Source: Verrucomicrobiota bacterium
GTDB taxonomy: Bacteria; Verrucomicrobiota; Verrucomicrobiia; Limisphaerales; UBA1319
DNA length: 64,000 bases
Direction of reading: 5' to 3'
Assembly: GCA_022711435.1 (NCBI GenBank)
Contig: JAKLFB010000004.1
Location: 159,153 to 223,152, forward strand
The notes beneath the pieces are model-generated. The model was given only the letters and a program-made list of their open reading frames with translations, ran no database searches and was not told where the DNA came from. This document shows, piece by piece, positions 1 to 8,136 of this stretch. The translations under genes were made by a program, and so were the position numbers. Position 1 is the first letter of the stretch. Each line of letters starts with the position of its first letter.

Positions 1-11
1 GGTCTGGGCAG

Positions 12-1223
12 ATGAACACGCGACCCATCCTGCTGGCCATTTTGATTGGCCTGGCTGGTGCTGCCGTTTCAGCCGCGATTGGCCCGGCGGCCGAGCCGCG
101 ATTCGACCTGGTGCCCGGGGTGGTCATCGACCACAGCCCGGCATCGTCGGGGCTTTACATCGGCTCCCCCAGCATCGCCGTCCTGCCTGGCGGCGATTAC
201 GTGGCCTCGCACGATTTCTTCGGCCCGAAATCCAACGAGCACCAGAGCGCGCGGACGGCGGTGTTCCGCTCGGGCGACCGGGGCCGATCCTGGAAGAGGA
301 TCTCGGAGATCCAGGGGGCGTTCTGGTCGTCGCTGTTCGTGCATCGGGGCGCCCTCTACCTGCTGGGGCCGGATCGGCACCACGGGAACATCCTCATCCG
401 GCGCTCGGCCGATGGGGGCCAGACGTGGACGTCGCCAGCCCATGGGGCCTCGGGCCTCCTGCGCGACAACGGCGAATATCACTGTGCGCCGATGCCCGTC
501 ATCGAGCATGGCGGCCGGCTCTGGCGCGCCTTCGAGTGGCGCAACCCGCCGGTGGCCTGGGGCATCCACTATCGCGCCGGAATGCTCTCCGCACCCGCCG
601 ACGCCGACCTGCTCGACTCGGCCTCCTGGACCGCCAGCAACTTCCTGCCGAGCGACCGCGCCTGGAACAACAACGACATGGGCGCCTGGCTCGAAGGCAA
701 TGCGGTCGTCGCCCCCAGCGGCGAGCTGGTCGATGTGCTGCGGGTGCAGACGCGATCGCCGGACGAGAAGGCCGCCATCGTCCGGATCAGCGCCGACGGC
801 AGGACCGCCTCCTTCGACCCGGAGACGGGCTTCGTCGATTTCCCGGGGGGCGCGAAGAAATTCGCCATCCGCTTCGACAGCCAGAGCCGGCTCTACTGCT
901 CCCTGGCCAGCATCGTCCACGAGCGGCACCGCGCCCCCAATCCCGGCGGCATCCGGAACACGCTCGCCCTGACCTGCTCGCCCGACCTGGCTCGGTGGAC
1001 AGTGCGCTGCATCCTGCTCTATCACCCCGACGTGTCCAAGCACGGGTTCCAGTATGTGGACTGGCTCTTCGATGGCGACGACATCATCGCCGTCTGCCGC
1101 ACCGCCTTCGACGACGGGCTCGGCGGCGCCCACAACAACCACGACGCCAACTTCCTCACCTTCCATCGTTTCTCGAACTTCCGCGCCAAGACGATGGCCG
1201 ATTCGGTCCCAGTCCCCCGTTGA
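12..1223 (+). CDS. Secreted sialidase-like (BNR/Asp-box) protein
   Basis: A 403-residue protein with an N-terminal signal peptide (MNTRPILLAILIGLAGAAVS, Ala-rich cleavage region near residue 25). Two Asp-box type motifs are visible, SGDRGRSWKRI near residue 85 and SADGGQTWTSP near residue 132. These are the hallmark of BNR-repeat beta-propellers such as exo-alpha-sialidases. The protein is probably exported and binds or hydrolyses a glycan. The sialidase catalytic residues were not identified one by one, so the substrate is open. It ends 49 bp before the DUF1549 gene and may be read with it. The first 11 bases of the window hold no recognisable promoter, so an upstream operon partner cannot be excluded. 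Confidence 0.75.
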   Translation: MNTRPILLAILIGLAGAAVSAAIGPAAEPRFDLVPGVVIDHSPASSGLYIGSPSIAVLPGGDYVASHDFFGPKSNEHQSARTAVFRSGDRGRSWKRISEIQGAFWSSLFVHRGALYLLGPDRHHGNILIRRSADGGQTWTSPAHGASGLLRDNGEYHCAPMPVIEHGGRLWRAFEWRNPPVAWGIHYRAGMLSAPADADLLDSASWTASNFLPSDRAWNNNDMGAWLEGNAVVAPSGELVDVLRVQTRSPDEKAAIVRISADGRTASFDPETGFVDFPGGAKKFAIRFDSQSRLYCSLASIVHERHRAPNPGGIRNTLALTCSPDLARWTVRCILLYHPDVSKHGFQYVDWLFDGDDIIAVCRTAFDDGLGGAHNNHDANFLTFHRFSNFRAKTMADSVPVPR

Positions 1224-1272
1224 ATCCTTGCAGCGCCGGCGGCGTGTGCTATATGTGGCGCAGTAGCATCGG

Positions 1273-2976
1273 ATGAGCACCTGGCCGATTTCATTTCTGA
1301 TCCTGGCTGCGGCGCTGGCTGCCTCGCCGGCCCCCCGCTCCGCGCAGCATCTGTTCGAGGAATCGACGCCCGCCGTCGCGCAAAACCGGATCGATGAGCT
1401 CGTGTTCGAGCGGCTTCGGGCGCTCGGCTTGAGCGTGCCGCCCCGCTGCTCGGACGCGGTGTTCGTCCGCCGCGCCTACCTGGATATCATCGGCACGCTG
1501 CCGACGGCGGCTGAAGCGTTGGAGTTTCTGCGCCGCACCGATCCCAACCGGCGGGACGACCTGATCGATCGGCTGCTCGATCGCGAGGAGTTCGCCGTTT
1601 ACTGGGCAATGAAATGGGGCGATGTGCTCCGGATCAAGGCGGAATTCCCGGCCAATCTCTGGCCGAACGCGGCGCAGGCGTATCACCGCTGGGTTCAGGC
1701 GTCCATCGCGGCGAACAAGCCCTACAACCAGTTCGCACGCGAGCTGCTGACCTCGAGCGGCAGCAACTTCCGGGTCGGCCCTGTCAATTTCTATCGCGCG
1801 GTCCAGAACCGGACGCCGCAGGGGATCGTGAGCGCGGTGGCCCTGACGTTCATGGGGGCGAGGGTGGATGCCTGGCCGAGCAACCGCCTGGCTGGCGCGG
1901 AGCTTTTTTTCTCGCAGATCGGCTACAAGCCCACCAGCGAATGGAAGGAGGAACACGTGTTTTGGGATCCGCTGGGATCCAGCGCCGTCGCCGGCAACTC
2001 AGCGCCCGGCAAGGACTCGGTTTCATCGATCGGGCTTCCCGCCCATGCCGCGGCCCAGCCGGCCATCCAGCCCCGGGCAAGCGGCCAGGCCGTGACCGCC
2101 ATGCTCCCGGACGGAACCACGGTCCGGCTCGCTCCGGACCGGGACCCGCGGGAGGTCTTTGCCGATTGGCTCATCACGCCGTGGAACCCCTGGTTCACCC
2201 GGGCGATTGCGAACCGGGTCTGGGCGTGGCTCCTGGGGCGAGGCATCATCCATGAGCCGGACGACATCCGGCCGGACAATCGGCCGAGCCATCCCGAGCT
2301 GCTGGCGTATCTGGAGAAGGAGCTGGTCGCCAAGGATTACAACCTGAAACACCTGTATCGGCTGATCCTACGCTCGGCCACCTACCAGCTCTCCTCGATG
2401 CCCAGGCCGATGGAGCCCGAGGCGGCCGCGCAGTTTGCCAGCTATCGGCTGCGGCGATTGGAGGCCGAAGTGCTCATCGACGCCATCAATCGCGTCACCG
2501 GCGCATCCGATCTCTACACGAGCCCGATCCCGGAGCCCTACACCTATATCCCCGCCGACATGCCGGCGATCGCGATCGGCGACGGAAGCATCACGAGCCC
2601 TTTCCTGGCCCTGTTTGGCCGCTCGGCGCGCGCCACGGGCATGGAGAACGAACGCAACAACAACCCCGTCCCCGCCCAATGGCTCCACCTGCTCAACTCC
2701 AGCCATATCCAGCGCAAGCTCGAGCAAGGCCCCCGGCTCAGGGCTATCTTCGATTCCCGACGGCCGGCGCCCGATATCGTCCAGGAGCTCTATCTGACGA
2801 TCCTCTCCCGGCTGCCAGCCCCGGACGAAATCCGGATCGTCACCGGCTACGCCGCAGCGGCTGCGGCGAGCCCGGCGGGCCGGGCCAGCCGAGCCCGCAC
2901 TGCCGTGCGGCGCGAGGACTGGGTGGACGTTGCATGGTCGCTCATCAACAGCACCGAATTTCTTTTTCGCCACTGA
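1273..2976 (+). CDS. DUF1549/DUF1553 domain protein (planctomycete-type)
   Basis: A 567-residue protein with a signal peptide (residues 1-25). Residues about 30-240 look like DUF1549 (PSCyt2: FVRRAYLDIIGTLPTAAEA), and residues about 290-560 like DUF1553 (PSD1: WFTRAIANRVWAWLLGRGI, HPELLAYLEKELV, LILRSATYQLSS). In PVC bacteria these two domains usually follow a cytochrome-c-like domain in proteins of 700-1000 residues. No CxxCH haem motif is present here, so this is the short form. It stands directly before a DUF1501 gene and a PPC-domain gene, an arrangement common in Planctomycetes and Verrucomicrobia. The trio probably acts together in the periplasm, but its biochemical role is not established. 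Confidence 0.85.
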   Translation: MSTWPISFLILAAALAASPAPRSAQHLFEESTPAVAQNRIDELVFERLRALGLSVPPRCSDAVFVRRAYLDIIGTLPTAAEALEFLRRTDPNRRDDLIDRLLDREEFAVYWAMKWGDVLRIKAEFPANLWPNAAQAYHRWVQASIAANKPYNQFARELLTSSGSNFRVGPVNFYRAVQNRTPQGIVSAVALTFMGARVDAWPSNRLAGAELFFSQIGYKPTSEWKEEHVFWDPLGSSAVAGNSAPGKDSVSSIGLPAHAAAQPAIQPRASGQAVTAMLPDGTTVRLAPDRDPREVFADWLITPWNPWFTRAIANRVWAWLLGRGIIHEPDDIRPDNRPSHPELLAYLEKELVAKDYNLKHLYRLILRSATYQLSSMPRPMEPEAAAQFASYRLRRLEAEVLIDAINRVTGASDLYTSPIPEPYTYIPADMPAIAIGDGSITSPFLALFGRSARATGMENERNNNPVPAQWLHLLNSSHIQRKLEQGPRLRAIFDSRRPAPDIVQELYLTILSRLPAPDEIRIVTGYAAAAAASPAGRASRARTAVRREDWVDVAWSLINSTEFLFRH

Positions 2977-3001
2977 CATCGAGCCCATCCCTCCTCGAGC
3001 G

Positions 3002-4396
3002 ATGAACGCGCAATCCAGTTCGATATTCAAGGCTGCGGATGGCTTTCCCCTGGGCGTGCATCTGGGCATCCCCCTATCGCGGCGCCAGGCGCTCCGGATC
3101 GGCCTTTTCAGCACGGCGGGCCTGCTGGCGTCCGGCGGGCGGGGATGGGGCGCGCCTGCGCCATCTCCGGCGGCTCCGCCCGCGATCAAGGCACGAGCCA
3201 AATCGGTCATCCAGATTTTCCTCTGGGGCGGCATGTCCCATATCGACACCTGGGACCCCAAGCCGGACGCGGGATACGATTACCTGGGCGAGTTCAAGAG
3301 TGCGATCCCCACCAACGTCGACGGCATCCAGGTGGGGCAGCTGTTTCCGCTCCTGGCCAAGCAGGCGGATAAATACTCGCTCCTGCGAGGCATGACGCAC
3401 CGGAACAACGGCCATGAGACCGCCGCCTATCTGATGCAGACCGGGCACGCGCCCGGGGAGCGCCTGGCGTATCCGAGCGTCGGCGCCGTGTTCGCCTATT
3501 TCAAGTCGAAGGAGTACAAGGGCATGATCCCGCCGTATGTGGTGTTGACGCGTCCGCAGGGGCGGTTTTCGGAGGAGGGCTTTTTGGGGCCGAAGCTGAA
3601 GCCGTTTGCGACCGGGGGCGATCCCAACGCGGCCCGATTCGAGGTGGAGGGGGTGGTGTCCCGGGGCCTATCGGACGACCGCCAGCAGGCCCGCCGCGAT
3701 CTGCTCCAGAGCATCGACACGCTCGGGCGCGCGACGGCCGCCGACCCGCAAGTGGCGGCCTCCGAGGAGGCCAAAAAACAGGCCTACGAACTGATCCTGG
3801 GCGAGGGCCGAAAGGTGTTCGATCTCTCCCAGGAAAAGCCGGATGTGCGCGATCGCTACGGCCGCCATACGTTCGGGCAGGATTGCCTGGCGGCGCGCCG
3901 CATGGTCGAGGCGGGCGTTCCCTACATCGTCATCAACTACCCCGGCGGCTGGGACACTCACAGCAACCATTTCGCGATCATGCGCCGGCAATGCCCGCAG
4001 CTGGATCAGGGTCTGGCGGCGCTGCTGCTCGACCTCCACGAGCGCGGCCTGATCGAGAGCACCCTGGTGTGGTGCTGCGGCGAGTTCGGCCGCGGCCCCA
4101 AGGTCGACTGGCAGCCCCCGTGGAACGGCGGGCGAAATCACTGGGGCAACGTCTTCACCGCGCTCGTCGCGGGCGGCGGCTTCCAGGGCGGCAAGGTGGT
4201 CGGCGCATCCACAGCGAAGGCCGAGGACGTCCAGGACCGCCCCATCTACCCCGTGGACCTGCTGGGCAGCATTTACGCCCTCAGCGGCATCGACGCCCGC
4301 GCCACGCTGCCGCACCCGCTCGGCCTGGATGCTTTTGTCCTGCCGGCCGCTACCGAGAGCGCCAAGTCCGGCGGCTTGTTGACGGAGATCATGTAG
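3002..4396 (+). CDS. DUF1501 domain protein, Tat-exported
   Basis: A 464-residue protein. I chose the ATG at 3002 because it gives a normal twin-arginine leader (SRRQALRIGLFSTAGLLASG, residues about 20-40) 25 bp after the previous stop. The body matches DUF1501, a sulfatase/alkaline-phosphatase-fold family: IQIFLWGGMSHIDTWDPKP near residue 77, GWDTHSNHF near residue 318, and the C-terminal FGRGPKVDW followed by NHWG. Members are exported folded by Tat and are nearly always encoded next to DUF1549/DUF1553 proteins, as here. No enzymatic activity has been firmly assigned to the family. The PPC-domain gene starts 5 bp after this stop, indicating one operon. Confidence 0.87.
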   Translation: MNAQSSSIFKAADGFPLGVHLGIPLSRRQALRIGLFSTAGLLASGGRGWGAPAPSPAAPPAIKARAKSVIQIFLWGGMSHIDTWDPKPDAGYDYLGEFKSAIPTNVDGIQVGQLFPLLAKQADKYSLLRGMTHRNNGHETAAYLMQTGHAPGERLAYPSVGAVFAYFKSKEYKGMIPPYVVLTRPQGRFSEEGFLGPKLKPFATGGDPNAARFEVEGVVSRGLSDDRQQARRDLLQSIDTLGRATAADPQVAASEEAKKQAYELILGEGRKVFDLSQEKPDVRDRYGRHTFGQDCLAARRMVEAGVPYIVINYPGGWDTHSNHFAIMRRQCPQLDQGLAALLLDLHERGLIESTLVWCCGEFGRGPKVDWQPPWNGGRNHWGNVFTALVAGGGFQGGKVVGASTAKAEDVQDRPIYPVDLLGSIYALSGIDARATLPHPLGLDAFVLPAATESAKSGGLLTEIM

Positions 4397-4401
4397 CTCG
4401 T

Positions 4402-6606
4402 ATGAACCGCCTCCTGCACCGCGCCGGCCGCCGGATCCTTCGCGGGATCGTCCCGATGGCATCGGCGGCAGGGCTGGCCCTCGGATTTCAAGCCCAGGCC
4501 CAGCAACGCCCCTACATCGGCTACGTTTACCCGGCCGGTGGACAACAGGGCGCCAAAGTCCAGATCCGGCTCGGCGGACAGGGTCTGGATGACGTCTGCG
4601 GGGTGTTGGTCACTGGCGCAGGCGTGACCGGCCGGGTCGTCGATTATTACCGGCGGTTGAACCCCCAGGAAAACCAGCTGATCAACGAGCAGTTGCGGGA
4701 GCTGAGAAAAGCGGCGGGGCCTGCCGCACCGGCTCGATCCGCTCGAGCGGTGGCAGTCAGGGCTTCGGATCGAGCGCCGCTGCGGCTCGCGCCCGCCGAG
4801 CCGACCGGCGCTCTGATGGCCCGGATCGAAAAGCGCCTGCGCGAACACGTGGCCACGCCCGCTTGCGTCTCGATCGCCAACCTCGCGTTCATCGACCTCA
4901 CGATCACGCCCAACGCCGAGCCAGGCGAGCGCGAGATCCGGCTGGTCACGCCCCGCGGCGTGTCCAACCCGCTCCCCTTCCACGTGGGCCAGTTGGCCGA
5001 GCTCACTCGCAAACCGATGGCCACTGCCACGATCCAATTGCTCGGCAAGGAGGAGCTGGCCTTGCGCAAGCGGCCTCCGGAAGAGCTCGAGGTCCGGATC
5101 GATCTGCCTTGCACGCTGAATGGGCAGATCGCTTCCGGCGAGGTCAACCGCTACCGGTTCGCCGCCCGCCGGGGCCAGCGGCTGGTCATCACCACCCTCG
5201 CCCGCCAGCTGGTCCCCTACATCGCCGATGCCGTGCCCGGCTGGTTTCAGCCTGTTCTGACCCTGCGTGACGCCCGGGGAAAAGAGCTCGCCTTCGAGGA
5301 TGATTTCCGGTTCAAGCCGGATCCGGTCCTCCGGTTCGAGGCGCCTCGGGACGGCGAGTACGTGCTCGAGATCGCCGACGCCATCTACCGGGGGCGCGAG
5401 GATTTCGTCTATCGCCTGAGCATTGGCGAGCTGCCATTTCTCTCGAGCCTGTTCCCCCTGGGCGCCCGGACTGGCGCGCCTTCCACGCCCGCCATGACAG
5501 GCTGGAACCTCGATCAAGCCCGCCTGGCGGCGCCTCCCGCCGGCGCCAGCCCCGGCCTCTGCTGGCTCAGCGCAACGCGAGACAAGCTGGTGTCCAATCC
5601 CATGCCGTTCGCCCTGGGAACGCTCCCCGAGCATCTGGAGAAGGAGACGAACAATGGCGCCGACACCGCCCAGAAAGTCGTCCTGCCCCTGGTCGTGAAC
5701 GGGCGCATCGACCGCCCGGACGACTGGGATGTGTTCGAGTTCACCGGTGCGGCCGGCAGCCTGATCGCCGCCGAGGTCCAGGCGCGCCGGCTCGATTCGC
5801 CGCTGGACTCGGTCATCAAGCTCACCGATGCGTCGGGCCGCGTGCTGGCCTTCAACGACGACCGCGAGGATCTGGGCGCCGGGCTGCATACGCACTCTGC
5901 CGATTCGTGGTTCATGGCCCGGCTGCCGGCTGACGGGGTTTACTTCGTCCATATCGGCGACACTGCGCGCCAGGGGGGCGACGATTATGGATACCGGCTG
6001 CGGCTGAGCGCGCCGCAGCCGGATTTCGAGCTGCGCGTCGTGCCCTCGAGCATCGCCCTCCGCGGCCGATCCTCGACAACAGTCACCGTGTTTGCGCAGC
6101 GCATGGACGGTTTCAGCGGCCCCATCCAGCTCTCCTTGAGGCAGCCGCTGAACAGCTTCTCGGCGGCCCCCGTGACCCTCGCCAGCACCCAGACCGCCGC
6201 GCGGCTCACCATCCGGACCACCCTGCCCGCGACCGCCCAACCGGTCGACCTTTCGATCGTGGGCGCCGCCCAGGCCGGCGGCCGCCGCATCGTCCGCCAG
6301 GCGGTTCCGGCCGAGGACCGGATGCAGGCGTTCCTTTGGCGCCACCTCGTTCCCGCCCGGGACCTGAAAGCGATGGTGCTTGGCGCCGGCAACACCGCGC
6401 CAGCCAAGCGCCCCCTGCCCCAACCTACCACCGCTCCCCCCGCGGCTACGACTGCCTCCTCGACCGGATCGGCGGGATCGCCGCCTGCGTTCACCAAAGC
6501 CCAGGTCGCAGGCCGCCTGCGCCAGCTCCGGCTGCTCTACGAGGACGGTTTTCTCTCGAGCGAATTCTACCTCCGCAAGGTCGCCGAGTGCGAGGCCGTG
6601 CAATAA
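4402..6606 (+). CDS. PPC-domain secreted protein with C-terminal SHOCT-like tail
   Basis: A 734-residue protein. The ATG at 4402 begins a signal peptide (LHRAGRRILRGIVPMASAAG, then AQAQ) 5 bp after the DUF1501 stop. Two bacterial pre-peptidase C-terminal (PPC) beta-sandwich domains are visible, at about residues 235-345 (NRYRFAARRGQRLVI through DGEYVLEIAD) and 430-535 (DDWDVFEFTGAAGS through DGVYFVHIGDTARQGG). The last 30 residues (LRQLRLLYEDGFLSSEFYLR) resemble a SHOCT short helical tail, which is unusual on a PPC protein. A Pro/Thr/Ala-rich linker precedes it. It is third in the DUF1549-DUF1501-PPC trio and is likely periplasmic or surface-attached. No protease domain is present despite the domain name. 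Confidence 0.8.
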   Translation: MNRLLHRAGRRILRGIVPMASAAGLALGFQAQAQQRPYIGYVYPAGGQQGAKVQIRLGGQGLDDVCGVLVTGAGVTGRVVDYYRRLNPQENQLINEQLRELRKAAGPAAPARSARAVAVRASDRAPLRLAPAEPTGALMARIEKRLREHVATPACVSIANLAFIDLTITPNAEPGEREIRLVTPRGVSNPLPFHVGQLAELTRKPMATATIQLLGKEELALRKRPPEELEVRIDLPCTLNGQIASGEVNRYRFAARRGQRLVITTLARQLVPYIADAVPGWFQPVLTLRDARGKELAFEDDFRFKPDPVLRFEAPRDGEYVLEIADAIYRGREDFVYRLSIGELPFLSSLFPLGARTGAPSTPAMTGWNLDQARLAAPPAGASPGLCWLSATRDKLVSNPMPFALGTLPEHLEKETNNGADTAQKVVLPLVVNGRIDRPDDWDVFEFTGAAGSLIAAEVQARRLDSPLDSVIKLTDASGRVLAFNDDREDLGAGLHTHSADSWFMARLPADGVYFVHIGDTARQGGDDYGYRLRLSAPQPDFELRVVPSSIALRGRSSTTVTVFAQRMDGFSGPIQLSLRQPLNSFSAAPVTLASTQTAARLTIRTTLPATAQPVDLSIVGAAQAGGRRIVRQAVPAEDRMQAFLWRHLVPARDLKAMVLGAGNTAPAKRPLPQPTTAPPAATTASSTGSAGSPPAFTKAQVAGRLRQLRLLYEDGFLSSEFYLRKVAECEAVQ

Positions 6607-6609
6607 AGC

Positions 6610-7596
6610 TCAAATCCTCCGACCGGTATACGCCCCGATCTTCCGCAGCACCCCTTTCAGATAGGCGAGCGATTCGACATATCGCTCATCGACGGTCTCG
6701 GTCGTCCCCAATCGGTGGCCTTTGACGATAATGGGCGAGCATTGTTCGGCCGAGAGGAGGCCATCGTATCCGATCTCATGGCACGCCTGGAGAAACACCT
6801 CCCACGGCAACGGATCAAGCTCGCTGCCCGGCGTCACTTCTTCCCAGCCGATCACCGCCCCGCCCACCGTCAGCGTCTTTCGCAGCGAGATCGTGTGCGA
6901 GTAGGCCATGAGGCCTTTCATCCGATGGACGGTTTTCCGCACAAACCCGGGCTCGATGGACTCGAGCAATGGCAGGTCCAGCCCGATCTTGAGGCTCGGG
7001 ACGCCGATCTCTTCGAGCAAAGCGAGCGTGTCGTCGTTGTTGACGGTGATCTCCGGATGGGTCTGCAGGGCCAGGGTGATCCCCTGGTCCTGCGCATAGC
7101 GCGCCAGCTCCGCAATCGCTTCGCGGGCCTGATGCCATGCCTCGAGCCAGTCCTCACCGCGCGAGACCCGGCGGGATCGGGATTCGAAGCTCGACAGGCC
7201 ATATCCTTGGCCCGCCATCGGGTTCTGGAAATACCCGTAAAAGGCGGCCAGGATGCGGACGATGGTCGAGCCCAGATCGCGGGCCATGTCGATGCAGGCC
7301 CGAACATACAGGATTTCCTTCTCGCGCGGATACACGAGGACATGGTTGGCTTCGAGGAAATTGGTGCAGCAGACGACGGCTCCCATATCCAGATCCAGTT
7401 CGCCGTACAGGTCCTTGATCCGGCGCCGCCGGCTCGAGTCCAGATCGATGGGAAATCCCAACGGCCGGTGTGCGTAGATGCATGCGGCATCGTAGCCGAG
7501 CTTGGCCGCGCGGCGGATCGCGTCCTCGAGCGGGAGCTGTTGGCCCGCCGCCGTGAAGTAGCCTCCATACCCAATCGTATCCAGACTCAGTTTCAT
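6610..7596 (-). CDS. Sugar phosphate isomerase/epimerase (TIM barrel)
   Basis: A 328-residue protein without signal peptide, cytoplasmic, of the AP-endonuclease-2 / xylose-isomerase-like TIM-barrel family. Its opening (MKLSLDTIGYGGYF) is the first beta strand, and LALQTHPEITVNND near residue 180 and the C-terminal YDGLLSAEQC carry likely metal-binding acidic and His residues. The usual reaction class is isomerisation or epimerisation of a sugar or inositol derivative, but the substrate cannot be read from sequence. It converges with the PPC gene (3 bp gap), so it is a separate transcription unit read from the 540 bp gap at 7597-8136. Confidence 0.8.
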   Translation of the reverse strand: MKLSLDTIGYGGYFTAAGQQLPLEDAIRRAAKLGYDAACIYAHRPLGFPIDLDSSRRRRIKDLYGELDLDMGAVVCCTNFLEANHVLVYPREKEILYVRACIDMARDLGSTIVRILAAFYGYFQNPMAGQGYGLSSFESRSRRVSRGEDWLEAWHQAREAIAELARYAQDQGITLALQTHPEITVNNDDTLALLEEIGVPSLKIGLDLPLLESIEPGFVRKTVHRMKGLMAYSHTISLRKTLTVGGAVIGWEEVTPGSELDPLPWEVFLQACHEIGYDGLLSAEQCSPIIVKGHRLGTTETVDERYVESLAYLKGVLRKIGAYTGRRI

Positions 7597-8136
7597 AGGC
7601 TGGTCTCCTTCGGATTCAGTGTTGTTGAAGAATTCACCCGGACTGAATGGCGGCTCGGCGCGATTCTCGCGCCGGGATTGCCGCCCGCGAAACCCATCGT
7701 TTCGCGCCCTTCATCCGTCTTTGCCGGCAACGCGCTCGCCGATCATCCGCGGGTTTCTTCCCCGTTCAGATACCAGACGAGTCGGCTCCGAACAAGGCCA
7801 AAGGACGGATGCGGCGCGGGTGGGCGGGGGCGTGTAAGACGACATTCATCAAGACCTGCGAGGGACGAGCGGGGGGAGGGGGGAGGGCGGAGGGAGAGGG
7901 GCTCGTTCCAACGCCCGCCTCTCCCCGACCCTCCCCTCCACTGCCGCAGAGGGGAGAGAGAAGACGATCGGCTAACGGGGTGCAAGCGGTCCAGCACGCC
8001 ACCCGCCTGCAACCGGACGCACCAAAAGCCGAAGAATTTTGTCCTGCGCCCGCTATGGAAGCCGCCGGGCGCATTGTCTTGACGCTCGCGCAATAACTTT
8101 TCAGAATGAAAACTTGGCAGCAAACGAAACTGGCTT
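7597..8136. other. 540 bp intergenic region between divergent genes, with purine/pyrimidine-rich REP-like core
   Basis: This gap separates the divergent epimerase and secreted-protein genes and should carry both promoters. No convincing coding sequence was found on either strand. Its middle (about 7860-7960) holds a G-rich run followed by a C-rich run that can pair (GGGAGAGGGG against CCTCTCCCC). It shares the core GGGAGAGGGG, spacer, CGTT(C/T)CAACGC with a second site near 36200, so it looks like a short dispersed palindromic repeat. Confidence 0.5.
7860..7960. repeat. REP-like palindromic repeat, copy 1
   Basis: The stretch has a purine-rich arm ending GGGAGAGGGG, then a CGTTCCAACGC segment, then a pyrimidine-rich arm CCTCTCCCC, so it can form a stem-loop. 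A related sequence occurs at about 36165-36240. Boundaries are approximate. Confidence 0.4.
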
